Assembly: GCA_014874385.1 (NCBI GenBank)
Contig: JACWAE010000061.1
Location: forward strand, 1-62,452
Reading direction: 5' to 3'
Length of the DNA: 62,452 nucleotides
Origin: Dehalococcoidia bacterium
Lineage (GTDB): Bacteria > Chloroflexota > Dehalococcoidia > SZUA-161
Position 1 is the stretch's first letter. Every line of letters begins with the position of its first letter. Below the pieces are notes generated by a model. The model did not search any database and was not told the origin of the DNA. It was given only the letters and a program-made list of their open reading frames with translations. Shown in pieces: positions 52,781 to 60,393 of this stretch. Made by a program: the position numbers and the translations under genes.

Positions 52781-52823
52781 TTGACAAACTGGTATATACC
52801 AATTATAGTCTGCGGTATATACC
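52781..52823 (+). promoter_or_regulatory. promoter with two GGTATATACC operators
   Basis: TTGACA (52781-52786) and TATAGT (52804-52809) are 17 bases apart. Perfect 10-bp palindromes GGTATATACC lie in the spacer (52791-52800) and just after the -10 (52814-52823), 23 bases centre to centre, about two helical turns. That geometry is typical of repressor binding. It drives the zinc-ribbon gene and may also affect the back-to-back fadN promoter. Confidence 0.75.
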
Positions 52824-52837
52824 AAAAGGGGGGAGTG

Positions 52838-53017
52838 ATGGCTGGAGACTACGGAAGGTGCCCTAACTGTGGCAGCGATCAGGTAGTGAGAGCGGGCAAG
52901 TACAACCGCGGCCAGAAAGGCCTGGAGCAGCGCTATCTCTGCAAGGGCTGCCATAAATTCACCACAAAGCCCATTCAACAGCTTGAACTCATCAAGGCCC
53001 AGGAGTCGCTGAGATGA
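52838..53017 (+). CDS. small zinc-ribbon protein, transposase-N-terminus-like
   Basis: The ATG at 52838 follows GGGGGGAG; the frame open to 52745 would read through the promoter. The 59-residue basic protein has two CxxC knuckles, CPNCGS (about residues 8-13) and CKGCHK (about 34-39), with YNRGQKGLEQRYL between them. The layout resembles the zinc ribbon at the start of IS1-type (InsA) transposases. There is no catalytic part. It may be a DNA-binding regulator or a domesticated remnant. The start of the next gene overlaps its stop. Confidence 0.7.
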   Translation: MAGDYGRCPNCGSDQVVRAGKYNRGQKGLEQRYLCKGCHKFTTKPIQQLELIKAQESLR

Positions 53018-53292
53018 ATAACAAAGGGCGTCAGGCAAAAGTGCCAAAGAAGAAGTTGAGCGTGGCATCGGACTGCTCAACTCGTCAAGAGGAAGGAGGA
53101 CAAGTGACGATACTGTGCGATGAGCTGGTGGCGAAGCTGGAGGAGGTGGACCAGATGATACGCGAGGAGATAAAGAGAGAGGTGAACTCCAATGGGAACA
53201 ATGGCTTAGCCTCCTCTCGACTCGCATGTTTGATGAGGTCCCGCGCCGATGTTCAAAGCGCAATCACGTGCCTCCTCGGAGCCAGCCACTAA
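53014..53292 (+). CDS. hypothetical helical protein coupled to the zinc ribbon
   Basis: The start overlaps the previous stop as ATGA. The 92-residue product has a basic, disordered-looking N-terminus (residues 1-30) followed by two predicted amphipathic helices, DELVAKLEEVDQMIREEIKR and SRLACLMRSRADVQSAITCL. I do not recognise the family. Coupling to the zinc ribbon and the shared operator-bearing promoter suggest they work together. Confidence 0.6.
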   Translation: MNNKGRQAKVPKKKLSVASDCSTRQEEGGQVTILCDELVAKLEEVDQMIREEIKREVNSNGNNGLASSRLACLMRSRADVQSAITCLLGASH

Positions 53293-53339
53293 GGGTATTT
53301 AGAAATTAGAAATATTAGAAGTAGTCCTGTCAAATATGC

Positions 53340-53363
53340 AAATCCCCCACTCCCGGGGGATTT
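53340..53363. terminator. bidirectional hairpin between convergent genes
   Basis: AAATCCCCC, an ACTCCC loop and GGGGGATTT form a perfect stem. It lies between the zinc-ribbon cassette and the toxin gene, which converge here, and can act for both strands. Confidence 0.7.
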
Positions 53364-53384
53364 GTGTAACTTCGGGGTATTATC

Positions 53385-53648
53385 TCAAAGACCTTTGTAA
53401 GTATCTTCTCTGCGGCGGGCTACTCTTACTATCGTGACCACGCTGGTTGCATCGTCTATGGCATATACTATCCGGTATTGACCTACCCTGATACGCCATA
53501 GGCCACTGTCGGCTAGCTTCTTTACTCTATGTGGGCTGGGATTATCCTCCAGGGTGGAGATGGCCCTAGCGACAATTTCGTAGTCTCGCTCAGATAACGC
53601 ATCCAATCCTTTCTGGACCACCTGCCTCAGACTTACTTCATAGCTCAA
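53385..53648 (-). CDS. RelE/ParE family toxin
   Basis: The 87-residue protein has the RelE-fold pattern: VQKGLDALSERDYEIVARAI, then KKLADSGLWRIRVGQYRIVY (about 43-62) and VVTIVRVARRRE. RelE members usually cut mRNA in the ribosome; ParE members hit gyrase. The sequence looks more RelE-like. The start is TTG, overlapping the antitoxin stop (TTGA). It is second in the pair. Confidence 0.9.
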   Translation of the reverse strand: MSYEVSLRQVVQKGLDALSERDYEIVARAISTLEDNPSPHRVKKLADSGLWRIRVGQYRIVYAIDDATSVVTIVRVARRREDTYKGL

Positions 53649-53878
53649 CGATGATGTTCCTGCCTGTCTTTGCGGTATTGTTTCCAGGTTATAGTACCCT
53701 TTTCATCGTGTAGTGCTTTCAGCCCTTCGCGGATGTCTTCCTCGTCCTCCAATATATCCAGGGCAGCATCGCGAAGAAGCTTAGCCATGGAGGTTCGTTG
53801 CTCGAAGGCGAGACGGCGGAGCCTCTCGTGTTGCTCTTCAGTCAGAAAAATCGTGGTACGTTTTAGTGTCGTTCCCAT
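53645..53878 (-). CDS. ribbon-helix-helix antitoxin
   Basis: The 77-residue protein starts at ATG 53878 with GGGGG upstream; the frame to 54034 crosses the promoter. It has a short beta strand KRTTIFLTEEQHERLRRLA and a second helix TSMAKLLRDAALDIL (about 26-40), a CopG-type RHH domain. An acidic C-terminal half would neutralise the toxin. It probably represses its own promoter. Confidence 0.88.
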   Translation of the reverse strand: MGTTLKRTTIFLTEEQHERLRRLAFEQRTSMAKLLRDAALDILEDEEDIREGLKALHDEKGTITWKQYRKDRQEHHR

Positions 53879-53899
53879 AGGCTGCCCCCTTTCCTGCTT

Positions 53900-53928
53900 A
53901 AAGTAACATATATGCATCGATATGTCAA
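53900..53928 (-). promoter_or_regulatory. toxin-antitoxin promoter with dyad operator
   Basis: On the minus strand TTGACA and TACTTT are separated by 17 bases. The spacer contains a dyad with ACATAT and ATATGT arms (53906-53925), right where an RHH repressor would bind. Confidence 0.7.
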
Positions 53929-54052
53929 TATGCTGCCATTTTGATTTGTTGTTGAAGGGGGTAATTGACAGAAGCGGTAGGGTTCTGCGATGATGTAGAG
54001 TAGAGATGTTTTTCAGGGCCTTTTCTGAAATCAAATGGGGAGGTGCAGTTAA

Positions 54053-55177
54053 ATGGGCGATGATTTAAAGTCAAAACAGGGCTATACAGTATATAAGCAG
54101 TTGGCTCAACGTCTGGATACTATCCCCAACGGCTTTCCCGCTACTGAAAGCGGCGTGGAACTAAAATTGCTGGCTAAGCTGTTCACGCCAGAGGAGGCAG
54201 CCGTAGCGCTGCAGTTGAAGCTGACCCCAGAATATGCGGAGCAGGTTGCGCAGCGCACTGAAGATGACCCCCAAGCCATGGAGGCGACCCTCAAAGGCAT
54301 GGCTGGCAAGGGGCTGATACGTATGAAACGAGGACAGAAAGCCCCTGTCTTCGGGCTGATGCCTTTCGTTGTCGGCATCTACGAGATGCAGATCACCCGC
54401 ATGGATAAGGAGATGGCACAGCTATTTGAGGACTACTATAAGGAAGCCTTCCATAAGATGCTGCATTCGGGGCCATCCATACACCGTGTAATCCCCGTGG
54501 AGCAGGCCGTGCAGACAGGGCTTGAGGTGTTGCCCTACGAGCGCGCCTCGGAGATACTGTCGCATGCACAGTCGTGGGGCGCTATAGACTGCATCTGCCG
54601 CGTGCAAAAGAGGCTGCTGGGAGAGCCATGCCAGCACCCCGTGAACGTATGCCTGATGTTCAGCAGAAAGCCTAATGCTTACGAGAAGGCCCAGCATATA
54701 AGGTCATTGACCAAGGAGGAGGCCCTGGAGCTGCTGCGCCAGGCTGAGGAGGCCGGGTTGGTTCATACCACCGGCAACCACCTGGGAGACCAGGACTATA
54801 TCTGCAACTGCTGTGCCTGCGCCTGCGCTATACTGCGCGGTGCTGCTGAGTACGGCATTCTCACTGTATTGGAACCATCGGCATTCCGGGTCAGTGTGGA
54901 CGAGAACCTTTGCGTTGGCTGCGACCTCTGTATCGAGCGTTGCCAGTTCAAGGCGCTGTCTATAGTGGATGGCGTTTGCAAGGTGGACGAACGGCGCTGC
55001 TTTGGCTGCGGCATCTGCATATCAGCCTGCGAAGATGGTGCCCTCAGCTTAGCACCCAGGCCGGCCAGTCAAGTGAAGACTCCGCCGCAATCCCTGGGCG
55101 AGTGGATGATGGAGCGGGCTGTGGTGCGGGGACTCGATCCGGAGAAGCTGGAAGATATTATGGGAAAAATCCAGTAA
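54053..55177 (+). CDS. 4Fe-4S dicluster protein with N-terminal helical region
   Basis: The 374-residue protein has an N-terminal winged-helix-like part (about 1-110, TPEEAAVALQLKLTPEYAEQ) and a middle domain with cysteines CICRVQKRLLGEPCQ (about 182-196) and CNCCACACAILRG (about 248-260). The C-terminal ferredoxin region has two CxxCxxC clusters, CVGCDLCIERC (about 286-296) and CFGCGICISAC (about 316-326). GGAGGT lies upstream of the ATG. It is probably an electron-transfer or sensor protein in an anaerobic pathway. The partner is not known and no enzymatic domain is seen. There is no signal peptide. Confidence 0.8.
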   Translation: MGDDLKSKQGYTVYKQLAQRLDTIPNGFPATESGVELKLLAKLFTPEEAAVALQLKLTPEYAEQVAQRTEDDPQAMEATLKGMAGKGLIRMKRGQKAPVFGLMPFVVGIYEMQITRMDKEMAQLFEDYYKEAFHKMLHSGPSIHRVIPVEQAVQTGLEVLPYERASEILSHAQSWGAIDCICRVQKRLLGEPCQHPVNVCLMFSRKPNAYEKAQHIRSLTKEEALELLRQAEEAGLVHTTGNHLGDQDYICNCCACACAILRGAAEYGILTVLEPSAFRVSVDENLCVGCDLCIERCQFKALSIVDGVCKVDERRCFGCGICISACEDGALSLAPRPASQVKTPPQSLGEWMMERAVVRGLDPEKLEDIMGKIQ

Positions 55178-55196
55178 AGGTTTTTCCCCTGAGATG

Positions 55197-55257
55197 CCGT
55201 TCGTGGTGAGCCAGTCGAACCAGGAACGGCTCCTTCGATAAACTCAGGGCGAGCGGA
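55197..55257. repeat. TTCG-rich REP-like repeat
   Basis: CCGTTCGTGGTGAGCCAGTC, a GAACCAGGAACGG part and CCTTCGATAAACTCAGGG are the same family as at 7602, 9451 and 11188. The copy is more diverged. Confidence 0.7.
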
Positions 55258-55281
55258 TATTAGGTTAGCCCTCATATGAGA

Positions 55282-55310
55282 CGGGGCAGACACGATGGTC
55301 TGCTCTTACA
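55282..55310. repeat. diverged GGGGCAGAC repeat
   Basis: GGGGCAGACACGATGGTCTG with CTCTTAC is a less perfect copy of the GGGGC family next to the lepA end. Confidence 0.55.
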
Positions 55311-55328
55311 TTTCGTTGGCCTCTGCTA

Positions 55329-57152
55329 TCACCCGTTCAGCTTCAATACGCTCATAAATGCCTCTTTGGGCACCTCCACCTTGCCTATTTGTTTCAGTTT
55401 CTTCTTGCCCTCTTTCTGCTTCTCCAGTAGCTTGCGCTTGCGGGTGACATCGCCTCCGTAGCATTTCGCCAGGACATCCTTGCGCTTGGCGGGTATGTTG
55501 GCCCGGGCTACAATGTGGCTCCCCACTGCTGCCTGGAGCGGCACCTGAAACAGTTGGCGGGGGATCTCCTCCTTTAGCCTGGAGACTATCGCCTCACCAA
55601 TATCGTGGGCTCTGTCAGGGGGAACGATGCGGCTGAAGGCGTCCACCGGTACGCCGTTCACCAGAACGTCGAGCTTGACCAGTTTCGCCTCCCTGTATCC
55701 GACGAACTCGTAGTCCATCGAAGCATAGCCCTGGCTGCGGCTTTTCAACTGGTCGTAGAATGTAGTAAGCATCGAGCGCAGGGGCATGTCGTACTCAAGC
55801 TGGACTCGCTGCCCCAGTTCTCCTGGAGTCTTGGAGTGCCCCAGATACTCCGTGCGTTTATGGACTCCTCCGCATCCCATGATGAGCTCCATCAATGGGC
55901 CGATGAACTTCGAGGGGGTAATGATGGAGATGCTGACCCAGGGCTCTTCTATTTTCTCTATTTCATGCGGTAGCGGCAGCTCACCGGGGTTGACTATCGT
56001 AACAGTTTGCCCATTGGTTTTAGTGACGATGAAGCTGACGCCTGGCGCTGTAACCACCAGTGACAAGAAGAACTCGCGTTCCAGGCGCTCGCGTACAATA
56101 TCCAGGTGCAGCAAGCCGAGGAAGCCACAGCGAAAGCCGTGGCCCAGAAGCGGACTGGACTCGGGTTCATACGAAAGCGAGGCATCGTTGAGGCTGAGCT
56201 TGTCGATGGCTGCACGAAGCTCCTGATAGTCGTCGGCCTCCGTGGGGTAGATTCCAGCGAACACCATGGACTTGGCGGGACGGTATCCGGGCAGGGGCTC
56301 TCTGGCTCCATTGAATATGGAGGTCACGGTGTCTCCGACACGGCACTCGGCTACATTCTTCAGCCCGGTGGCGATGTAACCGACATCTCCCGCTGACAGC
56401 GTCTGTACCGGGAACGGCTCCGGGGCAAAGTAGCCAACTTCAAGAACCTCCATCTCAGTTCCCTGGCCTATCAAGCGGAGTTTACTGCCCTTAGAGATTT
56501 GCCCGTCTATTACCCGGAGGTAAGCTATCACGCCCTTGTAGGAATCATAGCGTGAATCGAAGATGAGCGCCCGGAGCGGCGCATCGGTGTTGCCTCCGGG
56601 AGGCGGGATGCGCTGTACTATCCGCTCCAGCAGTTGCGGCACACCGAGCCCTGTCTTGGCGCTTATGAGCAGCACGCTCTCCTGCCCGTAGCCGAGCACG
56701 CTTTCAATTTCGTCGGTTACCCGGTCGATTTCGGCAGTGGGCAGGTCAATTTTGTTGAGGACGGGGATAATCTCCATGTTGTGCTCCATAGCCAGGTAGA
56801 CATTCGCCAGCGTCTGCGCCTGGATGCCCTGGGAAGCATCTATGACCAGCACTGCGCCTTCGCAGGCAGCGAGAGTGCGCGAGACCTCATAGGAGAAATC
56901 GACATGCCCGGGCGTGTCGATAAGATTCAGCCGATAGGTTTTACCATCGCTGGTTTTATAATCGAGGCGGATAGCCTTGGCCTTGATGGTGATGCCGCGT
57001 TCGCGTTCCAGCTCCATACTGTCCATCACCTGCTCTCGTATCTCATCCCGGCGCATAGTGCCGGTGAGCTCAATGAGGCGGTCGGCGAGCGTGGACTTGC
57101 CGTGGTCTATATGGGCAATGATGCAGAAGTTTCTAATTATTGACTGATCCAT
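55329..57152 (-). CDS. lepA: elongation factor 4
   Basis: LepA is a ribosome-associated GTPase. The 607 residues include [17 protein letters not shown] (about 10-26), DTPGHVDF (about 79-86), NKID (about 133-136) and the lepA-specific C-terminal domain ending [12 protein letters not shown]. The length is normal. AAGGAGGCGG lies upstream of the ATG. It lies downstream of hemW on the minus strand, with about 140 bases of repeat between them; the pair is common. Confidence 0.96.
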   Translation of the reverse strand: MDQSIIRNFCIIAHIDHGKSTLADRLIELTGTMRRDEIREQVMDSMELERERGITIKAKAIRLDYKTSDGKTYRLNLIDTPGHVDFSYEVSRTLAACEGAVLVIDASQGIQAQTLANVYLAMEHNMEIIPVLNKIDLPTAEIDRVTDEIESVLGYGQESVLLISAKTGLGVPQLLERIVQRIPPPGGNTDAPLRALIFDSRYDSYKGVIAYLRVIDGQISKGSKLRLIGQGTEMEVLEVGYFAPEPFPVQTLSAGDVGYIATGLKNVAECRVGDTVTSIFNGAREPLPGYRPAKSMVFAGIYPTEADDYQELRAAIDKLSLNDASLSYEPESSPLLGHGFRCGFLGLLHLDIVRERLEREFFLSLVVTAPGVSFIVTKTNGQTVTIVNPGELPLPHEIEKIEEPWVSISIITPSKFIGPLMELIMGCGGVHKRTEYLGHSKTPGELGQRVQLEYDMPLRSMLTTFYDQLKSRSQGYASMDYEFVGYREAKLVKLDVLVNGVPVDAFSRIVPPDRAHDIGEAIVSRLKEEIPRQLFQVPLQAAVGSHIVARANIPAKRKDVLAKCYGGDVTRKRKLLEKQKEGKKKLKQIGKVEVPKEAFMSVLKLNG

Positions 57153-57215
57153 CGACTAAACTACCGCCTCCTTAAAGTGCCACTCACTTCTTCCGAATAT
57201 TGTGAATGTGAATAT

Positions 57216-57282
57216 GTAGGGGCGAACCCATGTGTTCGCCCTGGGTTCCAGGTTCGGGCAGACACATTGGTCTGCCCCTACA
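57216..57282. repeat. GTAGGGGCGAAC / GGGCAGAC repeat pair
   Basis: Two hairpins, GGGGCGAACCCATGTGTTCG with CCC, and CGGGCAGACACATTGGTCTG with CCCCTAC, fill the lepA-hemW gap. They have the same layout as at 39732. Confidence 0.8.
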
Positions 57283-57296
57283 ATGTTAAATACCCG

Positions 57297-58433
57297 CTAC
57301 CCCGGTAAAAACCTCCAGAAGACCTCGTTTCCTAAGAATCTGCCGCGGCGCGTGAGTCGGATGCGCTGCCCGGAATATTCCAGTAGCCCTGATGCGGCTG
57401 TCTCATTGATTTGCTGCTCGTAATGCCTGAGCAAGTTTATGCCAAACCTGCGTTCGATGTCATCTAACCCGATCCCTTCGCTCAGTCTCAGTCCCAGGAT
57501 GACTGTTTCGGAGAGCTGAAGCTCCGGTCCTATCTCTTCGTCCAGTTCCCACGCAGGCGGTAAGTTGCCTGAAAAAGCATTCAAGTAGCTATCCAGGTCT
57601 GCGGTATTGGCGAGACGGTGGCCGTCTACATAGGAGTGAGCGGCGACACCTGCTCCCAGGTAAGGCAGGTTATGCCAGTAGACCAGATTATGCCGACACT
57701 CATATCCCTGTTTCGCCCAGTTCGATATCTCATAGTGGCTGTATCCATGTTCTTGCAGCCTATCTTGCGCCAGTTCATACTGATCGGCGGTAAGATCGGG
57801 GTCGATTTGCTGGATCTCTCCCTTCTCGATTGCTAGCCGCATGGGTGCATCGTCTTCAAGAGTAAGGGGGTAAAGGGAAATATGCTCCGGGTTCAGAGCG
57901 ATAATCTCATCCAGCGTTTTACGCCAGCCAGCCAAAGTTTGACCCGGCAGGCCGTAGATGAGGTCAAAACTCAGATTGGTGAATCCCGCGTTCCGCGCCA
58001 GGCGAACTGCTTCTCTTGCCTGCGATGCTGTATGTATGCGGCCCAGCAGCGCAAGCTCCCCGTCATCCAGACTCTGCACTCCTAAGCTAAGGCGGTTGAT
58101 ACCTGTAGTCTTGACTGCTGCAAGGTATTGTTTGTCTATGGTACCGGGGTTAGCTTCAAGAGTTACTTCAGCCGCTTCGTCCAAAGTGAAATGCGAGTGG
58201 ACGACGGAAAGTATCTCGTGGATCTGTTCCGGGGACAGCAGGCTGGGAGTTCCGCCGCCGAGGTAGATGCTGTGCACTTTTTGCCTTGCGGCGCGCATTG
58301 CGAGCTCCTTGTTGAGTGCTTTGACATACTCAGGAATGTCAGCCTCGCGGCCCTGATAAGATACGAAGGAGCAGTAGCTGCACCTGCGGCGGCAAAAGGG
58401 AAAGTGAATGTAAAGAGCGATGTCCTGGCTCAT
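57297..58433 (-). CDS. hemW: HemW-type radical SAM protein
   Basis: The 378-residue protein has CRRRCSYCSF (about 14-23), the CxxxCxxC motif followed by Ser-Phe and lacking the fourth Cys of true HemN. GGGTPSLL (about 60-67), NRLSLGVQSLDDGELALLGR (split as NRLSLGVQSLDD and GELALLGR) and EISNWAKQGYECRHNLVYW (split as EISNWAKQG and YECRHNLVYW) follow. It should be a heme chaperone, although older databases call it coproporphyrinogen oxidase. It starts at ATG 58433; no good ribosome site. Confidence 0.93.
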   Translation of the reverse strand: MSQDIALYIHFPFCRRRCSYCSFVSYQGREADIPEYVKALNKELAMRAARQKVHSIYLGGGTPSLLSPEQIHEILSVVHSHFTLDEAAEVTLEANPGTIDKQYLAAVKTTGINRLSLGVQSLDDGELALLGRIHTASQAREAVRLARNAGFTNLSFDLIYGLPGQTLAGWRKTLDEIIALNPEHISLYPLTLEDDAPMRLAIEKGEIQQIDPDLTADQYELAQDRLQEHGYSHYEISNWAKQGYECRHNLVYWHNLPYLGAGVAAHSYVDGHRLANTADLDSYLNAFSGNLPPAWELDEEIGPELQLSETVILGLRLSEGIGLDDIERRFGINLLRHYEQQINETAASGLLEYSGQRIRLTRRGRFLGNEVFWRFLPG

Positions 58434-58627
58434 AAAATTTCGATGTTTAGCTCAGCAATAGCCCATAAACTGAAATTACCATAAACTCGATTATAGCAGA
58501 AGCTCTATTAAAGGGAAGGGCTTGATTTGCCGGAAATGCGACAAAAGTTGCATACAAACGTTAGGTCTCTTGCTATCATAAACAATGATTAAGCGTCGGA
58601 GGGTTTCTTCAGAAGGAGGAGAGAACA

Positions 58628-58846
58628 ATGAGAGAAAAAGTGGAAGCAGCACTTTCACACATCAGGCCTGCTTTGCAGGCTGATGGCGGAGATGTGGAAC
58701 TGCTGGACGTCAAGGAAGGTGTGGTCTCAGTGAGGCTTACCGGAGCCTGCGGCGGCTGTCCTATGTCTACGATGACCTTACGAAATGGGATTGAGCGCAT
58801 ACTCAAGCAGGAGGTTCCTGAGGTCAAAAGTGTGGTCGCTGGCTAA
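58628..58846 (+). CDS. NifU-like (Nfu) Fe-S cluster scaffold domain
   Basis: The 72-residue protein is a single Nfu domain with LQADGGDVELLDV (about 17-29) and CGGCPMSTMTLRNGIE (about 41-56), the CxxC that binds a [4Fe-4S] cluster between two monomers. AGGAGGAG precedes the ATG. It probably delivers clusters to enzymes such as HemW or the ferredoxin nearby, though it stands alone. Confidence 0.94.
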   Translation: MREKVEAALSHIRPALQADGGDVELLDVKEGVVSVRLTGACGGCPMSTMTLRNGIERILKQEVPEVKSVVAG

Positions 58847-58897
58847 AAGGTATACTCGGATTGTCTAACCTGATGCGAGCGGACTTAGCTATTCAGA

Positions 58898-59683
58898 TTA
58901 GCTAAGCCCGCTCTTTGTCTTATAGTACAGGTAGAGCAGCTTGCAGTTGAGTTCGAGGTCGTCCAGGGCTCTGGGGGAAGGTATGCCGGACTTGGAAGAT
59001 TTCATCAGCCTGTCATCAAAGATAGCCTGGGGAAATAACTCCTGCAGCTTTGCAACCACAGTGTTGAAATTGGCTGCGGATGAAGGGGCTATGCGGGCGC
59101 CCAGAAATGAATAGGCCATGCCATGCTGCGACATCTGCACGATAGGCTCCGCAGATTCCCGATTGTAGAGCCTCACCAGAGGTTCCTCTCGAACTGTCGC
59201 GCCATTGACTCTCTCTTTGACGGTGCGCGAGACGGGAAAGCCGCCCGTCAGCAGGGTAGCGCCCCAATTTATCTCCTTCCTGGTTATTGTGGTTTCTCCC
59301 TCCGTAGCAGTCTGCATAATGCCCTCTAGAATCAAAAAGACATCGCTATATGCTATTCTTTTTGACTGACCACCTTTGTCACGAAATACGGCTTCCCCCT
59401 CTAAAAATTCTGCAGTAAGGGCAGTGAAGACCTTTGAAGGCTTGCGCAGTTCCGAGTTCTGGCAAACGAAAGCTACCAGCCCCAGGTCTCTAAGATTTTG
59501 GGCTGTCGATTCCGCTTCGCGCATGCCGGGATAGTGAGCGATGAGCCTGGGAAGGCCTCCACTCAGGAGAAGGCGCGTCTGGTAAGGGTCTTTGTTGACA
59601 ATAGTCGCTGCCTTTTTAATGATATCTGGTTCAGGGATATCGAGGGTAGCTACCGCAACATGAACGACCTCATACCCAGCCAT
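58898..59683 (-). CDS. conserved-looking hypothetical protein
   Basis: I do not recognise the family. ATG 59683 is chosen; TTG 59686 precedes it, and GGGAGAGG lies upstream. The 261-residue cytosolic protein has an N-terminal part (about 1-75) with IIKKAATIVNKDPYQTRLLL and GGLPRLIAHYP, then a loop, a central segment with KRIAYSDVFLILEGIMQTAT, and a C-terminal block with YSFLGARIAPSSAANF and LFPQAIFDDRLM. Nothing catalytic stands out. It is the last gene of the FmdB-thi-translin operon, 53 bases after translin. Confidence 0.75.
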   Translation of the reverse strand: MAGYEVVHVAVATLDIPEPDIIKKAATIVNKDPYQTRLLLSGGLPRLIAHYPGMREAESTAQNLRDLGLVAFVCQNSELRKPSKVFTALTAEFLEGEAVFRDKGGQSKRIAYSDVFLILEGIMQTATEGETTITRKEINWGATLLTGGFPVSRTVKERVNGATVREEPLVRLYNRESAEPIVQMSQHGMAYSFLGARIAPSSAANFNTVVAKLQELFPQAIFDDRLMKSSKSGIPSPRALDDLELNCKLLYLYYKTKSGLS

Positions 59684-59736
59684 CAACCTCTCCCTCTTGG
59701 TCAGTGGGTCTGACTATGCACGACAGCGTGCTCATC

Positions 59737-60393
59737 TTATGAGGACTTCTTCTTGTTCAGCTTGTTTCCGAACTCGTCCAGCCTCTGCTCCAGTTGCTTC
59801 TGTCGCAAGGAGATGGTGAAGTCGCCTCGCGTTCTCTCGAGGACGCCCCGCACCATATCGGTGGTGCGCCTCAAGCCGCCTGTCAGGGCGTCGTGGAAAT
59901 CTATAGTCACCAGAAGGCTGTAGATGTCGTCCATAGCCCAGAGTATTTCCTCGCAACGCTCGATCTTCCCTTCCCTCAAAGTATCGAGCAGGTGTCGTCT
60001 CATCTCGCCTGCTGCCTCGCCCAGTCCGTTGAGGTAAGCGGCGTAACTTATGCCAAGCTCATCGGGATCGGGCAGGGTTTCACCTGCAACCAGAGCCAGG
60101 GTGATGCAGGCCTCGGCATACTCCTTTTGGCCGTTATGGACGAAGCCTCCGTAGAATAGCTCGCCATGCTTGGCGAGGGTTCGGTTCATATCCTCTACGT
60201 TGGCCCTGGCTGAGCCTATCAGCTCTCTGGCCTTCTCAAATTCTGCGCGATGCACGGCTCGGATAGCATTGGCGCTGAAGCGAATTGCCTCCCGGGAAAG
60301 CCCCAGCCCCTTCTCGCGGGCGCTGTCCTCTGTGGCGAAGTAAGCGCGCACCTTCTCCCCCACTGTGTCAAGCCTTGAAGTGGGTCTATTCAT
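59737..60393 (-). CDS. translin family protein
   Basis: The 218-residue all-helical protein matches the translin/TRAX family: KARELIGSARANVEDMNRTL (about 54-73), GELFYGGFVHNGQKEYAEA (about 77-95), DELGISYAAYLNGLGEAAGE and the signature FHDALTGGLRRTTDMVRGVL (about 170-189) and ERTRGDFT. Translins bind single-stranded RNA/DNA and some are RNases. They are common in eukaryotes and archaea but rare in bacteria. Its ATG overlaps the thiE stop by four bases. Confidence 0.9.
   Translation of the reverse strand: MNRPTSRLDTVGEKVRAYFATEDSAREKGLGLSREAIRFSANAIRAVHRAEFEKARELIGSARANVEDMNRTLAKHGELFYGGFVHNGQKEYAEACITLALVAGETLPDPDELGISYAAYLNGLGEAAGEMRRHLLDTLREGKIERCEEILWAMDDIYSLLVTIDFHDALTGGLRRTTDMVRGVLERTRGDFTISLRQKQLEQRLDEFGNKLNKKKSS

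Noticed and set aside
7481-57282. CRISPR array from the repeated GGGGC and TTCG units
   Set aside because: The repeats are scattered kilobases apart, palindromic and not separated by regular spacers. No cas genes are present.
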